From assembly GCF_014650595.1 (NCBI RefSeq), contig NZ_BMVG01000031.1:1-64000 (forward strand): a stretch of 64,000 bases of DNA, written 5' to 3'. Within the stretch, counting starts at the first letter, position 1; each line of letters begins with the position of its first letter. The DNA is from Streptomyces alanosinicus. Its GTDB lineage: Bacteria > Actinomycetota > Actinomycetes > Streptomycetales > Streptomycetaceae. The position numbers and the translations under genes are program-made. The notes below the pieces were generated by a model, which was given only the letters and a program-made list of their open reading frames with translations, made no database searches and was not told where the DNA came from. This document shows, piece after piece, positions 8,701 to 16,613 of the stretch.

Positions 8701-9945
8701 GAGGCCCGCTCCCGGATGGAGAGCGTCGCAAGCCGGGCAGGAGACGCACGGCGGGCCGCGGACGAAGCGGAGCGCCGGGTGGAGCGAGCAGTGCCTGCGG
8801 CACAGAGCCTGCTGGACCGCGTACGCGGGCTCATGGACTTCGAGGCACTGCGGGAACTGCTCGACTGCCCACCCGAAGAGCCGGCCGACGACAACGACGC
8901 CAGCGGGTGGCTCACCGAGCTGCGCGGCCGACTGCAGGCCGTGCCGGCCCCGGGCACGCCGCTGGAGGACTGCGCCGCGGCGGTGCGCGCACATCTGGCC
9001 AGCGAGGACGACGACTGGCAGCTCGGCCACGGGCAGGCCCCCGACGGGCTTCCCACCCACGAGCTGACGCTGACCGGACACAAGGCGATGTCGCCGCCGG
9101 CGGCCGCGCAACACGCTGCCGCCCGTCTCCAAGCGGCTCAGGCCGCCTACGACAGCGCAGAGGACCAGGCTCTGCAGCAGTTCGTCCTCGGTCGCATCCC
9201 GACCGCCATCAGCACCGCATGGGTCGATCTCCACACCTGGGTCAAGGACATCAACTCCCAGATGAAGCTCGCCAGAGCATCCTCTGGTCTCCTCGTCCAG
9301 CTCAAAGTCCGCCTCGCTCCCGACCTGACGCCCTCGCGTGCGCTCATCCACCAGCTCACCTGCGAGATCGGCGATGCTGACCGCACACCCGAGCAGCAGC
9401 ACAGCGTCGGCCAGGAACTGCTGGCCGTCATGCGCCACAGCGAGGAAGGCGGAGCTGCCGACCGGGCCACGCGGCTGGCTGAGGCCATCGACATCCGCAA
9501 CTGGGTCACCGTGCAGTACATGATCGTCCGCGAAGACGGCACGGAAGAGCAGTGGGGCAAGCCACAGACGACGGTCTCCGGCGGCGAGAGCAGGCTGATC
9601 GTGCTGGCCCCTATGCTTGCCGCGCTGGCGGCGGAGTACCGCGATCTGCCCGCCCACGCTCTGCGCCTGTGCGCGCTGGACGAAGTACCCGGTGAGGTCG
9701 ACGAGGCCGGACGGGACGGCATCGCCAAGTACACCGCCAGTCTCGACCTGGACCTGATGTGCACCAGCCACCACTGGGACGGCTCCCCCGGCGCCTGGGA
9801 CGGCATCGACATCCACGACCTGGCCAAGTCCTCCACCGGCGTCATCATCGCCGAACCCATGCACCTCTACAGCCGCCAGATGCTCACCGCCACGGGGCAC
9901 CTCCCCGCCCAGAACACCGGCCGGACGATGGAGGTGACCGAGTGA
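5785..9945 (+). CDS. jetC: Wadjet-type JetC, SMC/SbcC-like ATPase (TIGR02680)
   Basis: 1386 residues, the motor ATPase of the system. Walker A is GPNGTGKT at residues 43-50; the ABC signature SGGES is near 1265 and Walker B LCALDE follows near 1296-1300, so the ATPase head is split between the termini as in SMC proteins. Between them lie two long Ala/Glu/Arg-rich coiled-coil tracts (about 340-480 and 520-720, then again about 820-1100) around a central hinge-like region (about 730-820). The GTG start overlaps the jetB stop. The length is normal for TIGR02680 and the frame is intact. It is expected to extrude DNA loops and to license cleavage of small circular DNA by JetD. Confidence 0.92.
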   Translation: MNPVDGIERWWRRWHLIGAGVDNVWYYTREVLTCPSGRWLARGPNGTGKTTLLEGLCPYLLNPAHHHLSSAAGRSTSLVSLMKGGSSGRRRFGYMWISFGPPGDPASGDADAGEQHYGLRLEYAQSSNSVETAGFRLPVVPGHDGSDLSTMSLDDFRAWAEAQGGEVFGSTEAYVADLAQRVFGCGPAALRRIARQIRKVRNPGLLTGLSPADAAAELRKALPTVSPEVVKATQEALAAAETTRRRFERDAKSAQLLEDLAAAWSHAAARVGAQAVDAALTCAAALAEDRAEAGRARMNDQARARDLDGLRASIEELTAAERQTAELAKALASDAASSDVAQARGEVARSGSAHEKDCEILTVRTEAAVRTAGDVQDAVGAVSELTDRVARSCRAALVPVPVAVAVSVRLDEQAPLRIGERGFEQAPRVDVAVDESAAGQSVEQLQQVCARLERRGEDAAAVALAYRDVEVAQEESVQARQLADAAAGTAQEAAARHQATLEHAQERVVALSDRVQGWAREVRGRCRTPHLDAGGIAGQAHGWGDGRECSGVVHDAGRLARKVALEADTSSRQARTRAERHAGQAEQAQKAAVEAAERAWRLGSGELLPLPAPSWHEGVDEERAFACAVEWTSPDAGSGALRDVAEAVMAAAGLLSAEVTELGADGHGRWLVHPHGPALPEQQSMAAVLRAVPGHPLQEVTARVLQRIAYLPSAVGAEADHIAAGLVVGADGTFRAGVMTGRLPVNAGQVPQASHIGAAVRQAAALRAAAEAQGECDHWQQQAMRHARAAHRMTLFADTVQELASRFPHDAVADADRAETTRAEASRAAHTADAHAAQQDRIAQDKESSHRAALSRWRNSAVALGLPDTILAVEHEAQDAQRRAAAVRAAADDLQGIGRLLKKVQDAAGQAEAASQQVAQAVRAAQASYAEVLAAHAAMEACRQRSGMDELALTEAAEAAHKAHNDTQERLAEARSRMESVASRAGDARRAADEAERRVERAVPAAQSLLDRVRGLMDFEALRELLDCPPEEPADDNDASGWLTELRGRLQAVPAPGTPLEDCAAAVRAHLASEDDDWQLGHGQAPDGLPTHELTLTGHKAMSPPAAAQHAAARLQAAQAAYDSAEDQALQQFVLGRIPTAISTAWVDLHTWVKDINSQMKLARASSGLLVQLKVRLAPDLTPSRALIHQLTCEIGDADRTPEQQHSVGQELLAVMRHSEEGGAADRATRLAEAIDIRNWVTVQYMIVREDGTEEQWGKPQTTVSGGESRLIVLAPMLAALAAEYRDLPAHALRLCALDEVPGEVDEAGRDGIAKYTASLDLDLMCTSHHWDGSPGAWDGIDIHDLAKSSTGVIIAEPMHLYSRQMLTATGHLPAQNTGRTMEVTE

Positions 9946-11297
9946 GCACCGCACCAGCCGACTGCTCCCGGGGCTGGTGCCCGGACGGGGCTTGCCACGG
10001 CGCCCGGCTGGACTCCCTGCTCACCCCCGAAGCACGGTGGCTGTGGGAACAACTCGCCGCCAGGGCCGACAAACGCGGCGAGCGGTCCATGACCGGCGGC
10101 ACCACCGTGATCACAGCACCCGAGGGCGCCGGGCAGCGAGCAGCAGTGCTCGGTCTGATCGGCACCCGGATCCTGGCGCCCGGGGAGCGGTGCAGGATCC
10201 GGCTGGAGGAGCTGACGCTTCGTCTGCGACGGCACGGTGCCCGGCTCACCCCGGGAGCCGTCGCCGCCCACGCGGTCGGTCGGCCGCTCGGCTCGGCTGT
10301 TGCCGAGCGGGCCCGCCAGACAGCCCGCGCAGGCGGGCTGCGGCTGCTTCGGGCGCGCCTTGGCGCGGCCCTGCCCGGCCAGGCCCCGGTGCGGCCGTCG
10401 GACGAGGGCTGGGAGGAACTGCACCACACCGGCCGTGTGGCCCGGATCCTGCAGCATCCCGCGCCCGAGGAGTTGCTGAGGAGGGGAGCCGAAGTGTTGC
10501 GGCTGCTGCCGGTGCGCGGCTGTGTCGACCGCCGCGTGTTGGCCCACCGGGTAACCGGCGACCCCCACGGGCTGGACGCGGGCAGCGATCTGGCCGGGCT
10601 CGTCCTGGCCGAAGCCGCGCTCGCCGGGGTGACCGCCCCCGGCATGCCCCTGCGGGCGGCCTGGAGCCGGCTGCGGGTGGCTCTCGACGCCCTCAGCGGA
10701 GGACTCCTCAGCGTCGGCGTCCATCCCAAGGGCTGGACCCTGCCCGCCCGGCATCCCTGCATCCTGCCCCCCTACACCTTGGCGGAGGCCACCTGGCCCG
10801 GACCGGACCGCGAGGAGGACTCCTGGGTGTTCGTCACCGAGAACCCTTCGATCACCGCTGCGGCTCTCGCCCTGCCGGCCAACGTCCCAGTGCGGCTGCT
10901 GTGCACCGCCGGGACTGTCTCGGCCGTCGAAGTCGACGCTCTCGCCCGCCTCGCGGACAGCGGCTGGCGCATCGCCGTACGCGCAGACTTCGACGCAGCG
11001 GGTCTCGCCCTCGTACGGACGGTCCTGGCCGCGGTGCCCCAAGCCGAGGCATGGCACATGACCGCCGACTACTACACCGCCAGCCTGCACCCCTCACCTT
11101 TCGAGCCAGTCGCCCTGGCCCCCGACCGTCTCGGCGACACCCCCTGGGATCCATCGCTCGCCGCCAGCATGCGCGCGTGCGGCCAGGCCGCCTACGAAGA
11201 AGGCCTCATCGATGAGCTCCTCACCGATCTTCACGAGGGCCGCCCGTCTGCTGGCGCACCGGCTCACGGCCACCCAAGGGCGAACAGGCGCCTGTGA
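9942..11297 (+). CDS. jetD: Wadjet-type JetD nuclease (TIGR02679 / DUF2399)
   Basis: 451 residues. The C-terminal half has a Toprim-like metal site: FVTENPS (about residue 304, Glu) followed by RADFDAAGL (Asp-x-Asp, about residue 350), the arrangement by which JetD proteins nick or cut DNA. The N-terminal region (MSTAPADCSRGWC to about 240) is helical and probably mediates DNA or complex binding. GTG 9942 overlaps the jetC stop (GTGA). This subunit is the effector that cleaves plasmid DNA once the JetABC motor stalls on a small circle. With JetA-C present and intact, the operon looks functional; the gene set matches the TIGR02677-TIGR02680 branch, which I believe is Wadjet type III. Confidence 0.88.
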   Translation: MSTAPADCSRGWCPDGACHGARLDSLLTPEARWLWEQLAARADKRGERSMTGGTTVITAPEGAGQRAAVLGLIGTRILAPGERCRIRLEELTLRLRRHGARLTPGAVAAHAVGRPLGSAVAERARQTARAGGLRLLRARLGAALPGQAPVRPSDEGWEELHHTGRVARILQHPAPEELLRRGAEVLRLLPVRGCVDRRVLAHRVTGDPHGLDAGSDLAGLVLAEAALAGVTAPGMPLRAAWSRLRVALDALSGGLLSVGVHPKGWTLPARHPCILPPYTLAEATWPGPDREEDSWVFVTENPSITAAALALPANVPVRLLCTAGTVSAVEVDALARLADSGWRIAVRADFDAAGLALVRTVLAAVPQAEAWHMTADYYTASLHPSPFEPVALAPDRLGDTPWDPSLAASMRACGQAAYEEGLIDELLTDLHEGRPSAGAPAHGHPRANRRL

Positions 11298-11548
11298 TGG
11301 CAGCAGACGACCTGCCTGCTGCCGATGAGCCCATGACCATCGCGGCGTGCCTGGGCCGCTGGCCGACCGCCCCGATGCGCACGGAACTCATCCACGGCGT
11401 GCTGCTGTTCACCGGCGACTTCGATCAGCGCGATGCCATCACCGCGCAACGGACCTACCCCGGCCGCCGGGTCCTGGTGAACGCCGACGGCAACCTGGAG
11501 ATCCACCCCGCCGGCCCCGGGCTGCCACGCTCGCTTCTCGACCGGTAG
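11294..11548 (+). CDS. Small protein translationally coupled to jetD
   Basis: 84 residues. The GTG at 11294 overlaps the jetD stop (GTGA), the same coupling used between all four jet genes, so it belongs to the operon. The sequence is compact and hydrophilic: RTELIHGVLLFTGDFDQRDA, then YPGRRVLVNADG and EIHPAG. The I-H-G-V-L-L-F pattern faintly recalls the N-terminal strand of Uma2-like (DUF820) nuclease-fold proteins, but the rest of that fold and its catalytic residues are absent. It is not one of the four standard Wadjet subunits. Possible roles are an accessory or regulatory subunit, or only a hitch-hiking gene. Confidence 0.6.
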   Translation: MMAADDLPAADEPMTIAACLGRWPTAPMRTELIHGVLLFTGDFDQRDAITAQRTYPGRRVLVNADGNLEIHPAGPGLPRSLLDR

Positions 11549-11557
11549 CAAACGTCG

Positions 11558-12460
11558 CTACACCGCCCAGGCCAGGTGATGCAGGCGCCGCAGCAAGGCC
11601 CGGCATTTGTCGACCGCGTCATAGCGGCCGCCGAGGCGCTGGCGACGGTAGTGCGAACCATCAACTGACCACAGTCCTTCGGCCACTGCGGCCGGTCCCA
11701 TCGCGTCCTCCCAGCGGCTTCGGCCCAGCCAGGCCCGCACCAAAGAGACGTCGGCGTGGTGGCGCAGCAGTTCCCGGGCCAGGACACCGCAGTCGAAGCG
11801 GGCGTTGTAGGCGACGCAGCGCCGCCCCGCCACCACACCAGTCAGCTCCGGCAGCAGGTCGGCGAAACGGGGAGCGTGAGCAACCTGGGAGCAGGTGATT
11901 CCGTGCAGTTCGCTGGCCGCCGCCGTGATCGGCTCGCGTGGGTCGAGCACCTCATTCACCAGCGTTCGGCCCCTGCCGTCCAGTGCCGCGATCTGCACCG
12001 CCCAGGCCTGTGCGCCCAGACCGGCAGTCTGGACATCGATCACCAGCAGCGCCGGATCAGCCAGCACCGTGCGCGCCCAGCGAGCCACCTGCTGCCGCTG
12101 ACGAAACCAGGAAGACGGCCGGCGCAGCACCCTCACCGCATCATCCAGACTGGGGCACTGCTCCGCCACGGACTGCACGTGCCACAGCCCGTCGTCGTCC
12201 GGACGGGCGTGCACCGTGCCGAGGTACCGCTCGTGTTGATAGACCGCCCAGGTCGGCCGCTCGGTATCGCTAGGCCTCACCAGGCTCACCGGCAGCCCGT
12301 CGACCAGACGGCCGAACGCATCCCCCCACTCCCCCGCCAGCGCGGCGCACGCTTGGCGGCACCGCCCGCCATCGGCGCGGCAAAGGCCAGCCTCCAGGCA
12401 CCGCCGCCCCGAGTACTCCATACATCGATCATGCAAATGCGTCGTTCCGCAGTCCTCCAT
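11558..12460 (-). CDS. DnaQ-like 3'-5' exonuclease domain protein with altered active site
   Basis: 300 residues. The C-terminal half (about 136-295) is an RNase T/DnaQ-type DEDDh exonuclease domain: LLVIDVQTAGLGAQ for Exo I, AYNARFDCGVL for Exo II, and GGRYDAVDKCRALL for Exo III. The usual D-x-E of Exo I is D-V-Q (CAG for GAG, residue 144). In Exo III the expected H-x4-D reads Y-x4-K (residues 280 and 285), so two or three of the five metal-site residues appear replaced. The N-terminal part has many Cys and may bind metal (residues 3-38). The start is uncertain; Met14 is an alternative. It converges on the Wadjet operon with a 9-bp gap. Likely inactive as a nuclease, or a binding protein. 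Confidence 0.7.
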   Translation of the reverse strand: MEDCGTTHLHDRCMEYSGRRCLEAGLCRADGGRCRQACAALAGEWGDAFGRLVDGLPVSLVRPSDTERPTWAVYQHERYLGTVHARPDDDGLWHVQSVAEQCPSLDDAVRVLRRPSSWFRQRQQVARWARTVLADPALLVIDVQTAGLGAQAWAVQIAALDGRGRTLVNEVLDPREPITAAASELHGITCSQVAHAPRFADLLPELTGVVAGRRCVAYNARFDCGVLARELLRHHADVSLVRAWLGRSRWEDAMGPAAVAEGLWSVDGSHYRRQRLGGRYDAVDKCRALLRRLHHLAWAV

Positions 12461-12484
12461 ACACCGCGCGACACGCCGGAAGGC

Positions 12485-12758
12485 TCATCCCCCAAGTCGC
12501 TCCCGCCCTAGCCCTACCGGCTCGGACATCGGTCCCAGCAGCACGACCAGCCCCCCCTTCCCCGGCGTGCTCGGTGAGCACGGGCAGAGGCAGCAGCGGG
12601 GGGCCGCCCGCGCCCGCGGTGAGCGCGGCAGACACCAGTGGCCCGACCGGAACGTAGGTGAGCGGGTAGCGGCTGACGGACGTCTCCCCGTCCGCGGCCT
12701 GCCACACCTCGGCGGTCGGCGAGACGTCGTCGTAGTCGTCACCGTGGCGGGTGCGCAT
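12485..12758 (-). pseudogene. Frameshifted hypothetical gene
   Basis: Reading from ATG 12758 (minus) gives a well-biased frame with MRTRHGDDYDDVSP and WQAADGE. At a run of seven C on the plus strand (near 12554-12562) the coding signal moves to another frame, giving GLVVLLGPMSEPVGLGRERL and a stop at 12485. The two parts together would make about 90 residues. Upstream of the ATG the same frame remains open for some codons (DRATF), so the true N-terminus may also be missing. The homopolymer suggests either a recent slip or a sequencing error. Function unknown. Confidence 0.45.
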
Positions 12759-13011
12759 GAACGTGGCCCGATCATGTCGACAGCGTCTCGGTGATGTCGC
12801 AAACGGCGGTGCGCCGCTGCAGGCCGATACCGGCCCTGCGCGACGACATGGCCCCCGGCGACGTCCGGGAACCGCCCGGCCACCTCACGCTTCATCCCTC
12901 GGCCAGAGAATGAGAGCCGGGTCACAGCCGTAGCGTCCAATCGTGGACAACGGCGTGCACCTCCCGTGGTCATGATCAGATCCTCACCCGCGACCAGGAG
13001 GGGCTACCGCT

Positions 13012-13494
13012 GTGCCGGTCCTGCGCCAGATCACCACATGCACCGCGCCGTCGACCATCGTTGTCGAACGCCGCACCCGAGCACGGGACCGGCCGGTGGA
13101 CTACCGGCTCGAGGTCTGCCACCGCCACCGGTGGCTGGCGAACAGCTGGACCGGGCGGCGCGGACCCGAAGGCGCCGGCGGCCGGTGCGGCACCGTCACG
13201 GACTACCGGCCTTTCGCCGCGATCGTGCAGTCCCATGCCGACCTGTGGCTCAAGGCGTTAACCACGAACGGTCCCGAGGACCACGACGGCGACCTCGCAG
13301 CCGCGCTCCGCGCGGGATTCGAGTGGCTGACCACGTACCGGGAGCCGACCGGCGTGGCGATGGCACTGGAACACGCGGCCCGGGTCGCCGAGGCGACCGC
13401 GGCCGGCACCCTGCAGCCGGCCGAGGGCCAGGTGCAGGTCCTGGCCGTGCTCAGCTTGGCGGAGACGCTCGACGCCAGCTCACGGGGAGCATGA
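13012..13494 (+). CDS. Hypothetical protein
   Basis: 160 residues from GTG 13012, chosen because of a strong upstream AGGAGGGG. The codon pattern is typical of the neighbourhood. The first 60 residues are basic with HRHRWLANSWTG; the rest is helical and acidic, with DYRPFAAIVQSHADLWLKAL and VQVLAVLSLAETLDASS. No known motif, signal peptide or membrane segment. Confidence 0.6.
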   Translation: MPVLRQITTCTAPSTIVVERRTRARDRPVDYRLEVCHRHRWLANSWTGRRGPEGAGGRCGTVTDYRPFAAIVQSHADLWLKALTTNGPEDHDGDLAAALRAGFEWLTTYREPTGVAMALEHAARVAEATAAGTLQPAEGQVQVLAVLSLAETLDASSRGA

Positions 13495-13680
13495 GCCAGC
13501 GCCCTACGACGGCAAGGACCCCCTCAGGTTCCGTCGGGGCACCGCCCGGGCTCGGTACTCACCGGGCGCAGCAGCGGGGCTTCATGGAGGCGGGCCGACG
13601 GGAGTCGTCGCGGCGGGTCGTAAGGTCGAAGCCGACCGGCCCGACACAAGGAGGCCGGGCTGTGCGCGTAGGAGTCTCGG

Positions 13681-14377
13681 TTGTCCGCCCTCAGCGTTGC
13701 CCTGACCGCCGCCGTCGGAGCCCTGACCGGTGCCGCAGCACGCCCGCTGGTCTTCGCACGCTCGGTCCCGGCGCCCGCGTCCGCACGCAGCCACTGCCCG
13801 CACTGCAACAGCTCCATCCTCCGAGGCCGGCTGCCCGTACTGCCCGTCTCCGGACGCTGCCCGGCGTGCACACAGGCGATCGGGCCGCACACCCTCGCAC
13901 CGGAGGCGGCCGCCGCCGCCGCGTTCGCCGCGGTCGCAGCGGGCGGGGCGAACGGCTGGTTCGCCGCCGCCCAGTACTGGGTCGCTGATCGACCTCGCTG
14001 TGCAACGGCTCCCCAACGTGCTCACCCTCCCCGCCGGCGGCGGGACGCTGATCCTGCTCACCGCGGCCGCGCTGGCGGGCGAGCCCGGAAGCCTGGGCCG
14101 CGCCGCGGCCGCCGCGGCCGTGCTCACCGCCGTCTTCCTCCTCATGGCGTTCACTGGCGCCATGGGTCTGGGAGACGTCAAGCTCGCACCGGCCATCGGA
14201 GCGCTCCTGGGCTGGAGCAGCTGGACGGCCCTGTTCTGGGGAGCAGGCGCGGGCTTCGTCGTCGGCGCGGTGTCGGAGGTGGCGCGGATGGCAGTCGGCC
14301 GCGCCCGCCGCACGCACGTCTCCTTCGGCCCCTACATGGTCATCGGGGCCCTCGTCGTCTCCGTCACCGCGGCATGA
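13681..14377 (+). pseudogene. Prepilin peptidase (A24 family), frameshifted
   Basis: The first part, from TTG 13681 (preceded by AGGAG), has the cytoplasmic four-Cys zinc motif of type IV/Tad prepilin peptidases: HCPHCN, then CPACTQAIGP. Near 13980 coding shifts by one base: frame 1 ends in AAQYWV and the other frame resumes with SLIDLAVQRLPNVLT. The second part carries both aspartates of the aspartic protease, the D of LIDLAVQRLPN and the G-x-G-D of MGLGDVKLAP, and several hydrophobic helices. A few residues normally present between the two parts seem missing, so a small deletion is more likely than a single-base error. If broken, pilin processing would depend on another copy. Confidence 0.75.
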
Positions 14378-14436
14378 CCGTCGCCTTGGATTGCCGGAAA
14401 CCTCGCTTCCTGTAATTCGTCTTCCTGCGTACCGTT

Positions 14437-14489
14437 TTCCGGAACGTCCCATACCTGACCACGCCGTTCCGGAATCCCGTTTCACGGAA
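14437..14489. promoter_or_regulatory. Repeated TTCCGGAA palindromes upstream of the SH3b gene
   Basis: Two perfect TTCCGGAA palindromes (14437-14444 and 14467-14474) are exactly 30 bp apart, about three helical turns, followed by a weaker TTCACGGAA (14481-14489). They lie in the 288-bp gap before the secreted SH3b gene. The same-face spacing is what a dimeric regulator binding cooperatively would need. No regulator can be assigned. Confidence 0.4.
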
Positions 14490-14665
14490 TAAACCGAGCC
14501 TGGTCAACTCCCCTGCGCAGACAGAAGATCGAATCCGGAACGAAGACGAACCTGTCGCGTTCCTGACTTTCTTCGCCGCCTTCACCACACCGCATCACTG
14601 GTGAAGAAGCCTTGCGCAGGCCCGCGCGAGCGAATTCTGGCCGACGACCCCAGGAAGAGCCGCAC

Positions 14666-15016
14666 ATGAACACCCTCACCCGCCGCGTCGCGACCGTGGC
14701 ATCCACCGGCGCGCTGCTCGTCGGCGGCGCCATCGCCACCGCCTCCACCGCCAGCGCCGCAGGCACGGTCGGCGGCAGCGCCTGCACGAGCAAGGCCCAG
14801 ATCCACTCGTGGGTCGAGACCGCCTCGGCACTCAAGATCCGCACCGGCCCGGGCGCCGGATACAGCGCCACCGGCCAGCTCCCGAAGATGACCGGCGTCT
14901 GGTGGTCCTGCAACAAGGGCTCATGGGCCTACGTCAAGGTCGAGCGCGGAGCGCACAAGGGCGAGTGGGGCTGGGTGGCCAACCAGTACCTCGCGGTGCC
15001 CATGCAGACCGACTGA
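14666..15016 (+). CDS. Secreted SH3b-domain protein
   Basis: 116 residues. A Sec signal peptide covers residues 1-31 or so (MNTLTRRVATVAS, a hydrophobic core, then ATASTASA before the cut). The mature part is a single bacterial SH3 (SH3b) domain: ALKIRTGPGAGYSATGQL, then GVWWSCNKGSWAYVKV and GEWGWVANQYL. The two Cys of the mature chain could form a disulphide. Such short SH3b proteins are exported and probably bind cell-wall peptides. ATG 14666 follows CAGGAAGAGCC; the in-frame upstream region is non-coding. A strong hairpin follows at 15162. Confidence 0.85.
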   Translation: MNTLTRRVATVASTGALLVGGAIATASTASAAGTVGGSACTSKAQIHSWVETASALKIRTGPGAGYSATGQLPKMTGVWWSCNKGSWAYVKVERGAHKGEWGWVANQYLAVPMQTD

Positions 15017-15161
15017 CGAGGCTGCCCACAAAGGCACTGGGTCTGGGCGACCGCTCACGTCGCGCCCACGTCCTGTCGACGGAGCGCAGCGTCACAGGAA
15101 ACCTCACCCAGTCCCGGCCTCCAACGCCTGAGCCGTCACCCTGTACAGGCTCAGGACGACG

Positions 15162-15200
15162 CGACGGCGGCCCGGCCCCCTGGGACCCGGGCCGCCGTCG
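15162..15200 (+). terminator. Strong hairpin downstream of the SH3b gene
   Basis: A perfect 14-bp stem (CGACGGCGGCCCGG at 15162-15175 pairing with 15187-15200) with an 11-nt loop. There is no T-run, as is usual for Streptomyces terminators. It lies about 145 bp after the SH3b stop and before the acetyltransferase. Confidence 0.65.
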
Positions 15201-15246
15201 GCGTACCCGGCCCCGCCCCGCCGCATCCCGCCACACACCGCTCCGG

Positions 15247-15292
15247 CACCCAGCACCCAGCACCCAGCACCCAGCACCCAGCACCCAGCACC
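15247..15292. repeat. CACCCAG heptamer tandem repeat
   Basis: Six perfect copies of CACCCAG (15247-15288) followed by a partial CACC. It sits about 95 bp upstream of the acetyltransferase start, in the non-coding gap after the SH3b terminator. No function is evident; copy number is probably variable by slippage. Confidence 0.9.
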
Positions 15293-15388
15293 GATAGGGT
15301 TGCACCTGCCAGGCAGCAGACGTCTATGGTTCAGACCAGGACACCAGACTGCCGACCGCTCACTGACGAGCGCACAGGAGCGGACCGC

Positions 15389-16072
15389 ATGCTCGTAATG
15401 CGCCCAGCCACGCCGGAGGACCAACCCGGCCTCGCCGCCATGATCCAGGCCCGCTCCGACTGGATGAAAGCCAAGCAGCTCCCGAGCTGGCACAGCTGGG
15501 GACTGCACGTCCGCGAGCTGGCCAGCAACTGCACGCGGCACCCGAGCGAGATGTGGGTTCTTGCCGAGGAGGGTGAACGGATCCTCGGCTGCACCACGAT
15601 CCTTAGGACCGCGGCGCCCTGGGCCTGGACCACAGGCGAAGCTGCGGACACCGCCTTCTACCTCAACGGCACCGTCACCGACCCCGCCGAACGCCACCGC
15701 AAACTCGGCACGCTCATCGCCGACTGGGCCGTCGACCGCGTTGCCCGCGAAGACATCAGCCGCGTCCGCCGCGACTGCAGCTCCCCAGCCCTCGCCTCGT
15801 ACTACCAACAGCAGCACTTCCAGCTCGTTCGCAAGTTGTCTCCCTCCGAAGGCCAGCCCACGTACGCCTTGGAACGCAAGGCAGAGCGCATTCCCGAGGT
15901 CGCCAACTGCCTGGTCTCCGGCAATTCGAGTCCAGGACCCGTCGGAAGGCCGAGGACGCCGGTGCCCGGGAATACGAGATCGAATGTCGCGGAAGCCACA
16001 CCCTCCGAGGACATACCAATCCAGTCCGCGCCGGGCAGGGACTGGGACCGGACTGGGTTGGCTGTCGACTGA
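15389..16072 (+). CDS. GNAT-family N-acetyltransferase
   Basis: 227 residues. LVMRPATPEDQPGLAAMI is the usual GNAT opening (strand 1/helix 1), MWVLAEEGERILGCTTI the beta 2-3 region, and the acetyl-CoA loop is represented by RHRKLGTLIADWAVD (R-x-x-x-G-x pattern, about residues 104-118). SYYQQQHFQLVRKL is the conserved C-terminal strand/helix. The GNAT fold ends by about residue 165; the last 60 residues (from ERIPEVAN) are Pro/Gly/Ser-rich and not part of the family, so the original 3' end may have been replaced by a rearrangement, as the neighbouring DNA holds a truncated gene. ATG 15389 follows ACAGGAGCGG. Substrate unknown. Confidence 0.75.
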   Translation: MLVMRPATPEDQPGLAAMIQARSDWMKAKQLPSWHSWGLHVRELASNCTRHPSEMWVLAEEGERILGCTTILRTAAPWAWTTGEAADTAFYLNGTVTDPAERHRKLGTLIADWAVDRVAREDISRVRRDCSSPALASYYQQQHFQLVRKLSPSEGQPTYALERKAERIPEVANCLVSGNSSPGPVGRPRTPVPGNTRSNVAEATPSEDIPIQSAPGRDWDRTGLAVD

Positions 16073-16151
16073 CAGCGGGACGGTGAATACGCATCCGAAG
16101 CAGCCCAGTTGGGTACGGTCTGGCCGGAGGGCGTTCCCATTCGACCACTGT

Positions 16152-16499
16152 TCACGCCACAGCCTGCCACCGCCATGGACGTGGCCCTTGCAGGCCCCCT
16201 ACGCACTCAAGGCGATAGCGAGCCTGGGCAAGCATGTCTGGATCTTGGCCCGCAATCTGGAGGGCAAAGGTCACGAGGCGCAGCTCCCGGATGCCACGAA
16301 GGGTGGGATAGCCTGGCCACTTCCTGACGTCGTAGCCGTACAACTCGCAATAGGCCGCATACTGCTCATCCGACACCGTGCCGAAGGTGTCATAAGCGAC
16401 AGCGGTCGATGTCAGGTCCCACTCGGGCGGTCCGAGCGACGTGCGTTCGAAGTCCATGAGGAGCGTCGCCTCGTCAGTCACGGCGCAGTTGCCATGCGT
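16152..16499 (-). pseudogene. Phosphotransferase (APH-like) C-terminal remnant
   Basis: The minus strand encodes the C-terminal part of an aminoglycoside-phosphotransferase-type kinase fold: GNCAVTDEATLLMDFE corresponds to the end of the catalytic loop (the GN) and the metal-binding DFE, followed by LGPPEWDLTSTAV and CELYGYDVRKW. Upstream of residue THGN the homology stops; the N-lobe and the first part of the catalytic HGD motif are missing and replaced by unrelated sequence and a hairpin. The reading frame is otherwise open. A truncated, non-functional gene. Confidence 0.75.
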
Positions 16500-16576
16500 C
16501 TCCGTGGATGGCCGCTGTAGGGAGTCCAGGGGGAACCGCACACAGATGTGTGCGGCGGATGCGTGGGGAACCATGA

Positions 16577-16613
16577 GACGGGTCGGCCCCAGTCGCCTTG
16601 GGGCCGACCCGTC
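16577..16613. terminator. Bidirectional hairpin
   Basis: A perfect 14-bp stem (GACGGGTCGGCCCC at 16577-16590 pairing with 16600-16613), 9-nt loop. It lies 22 bp after the DUF397 stop on the minus strand and probably ends that operon. Confidence 0.75.
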
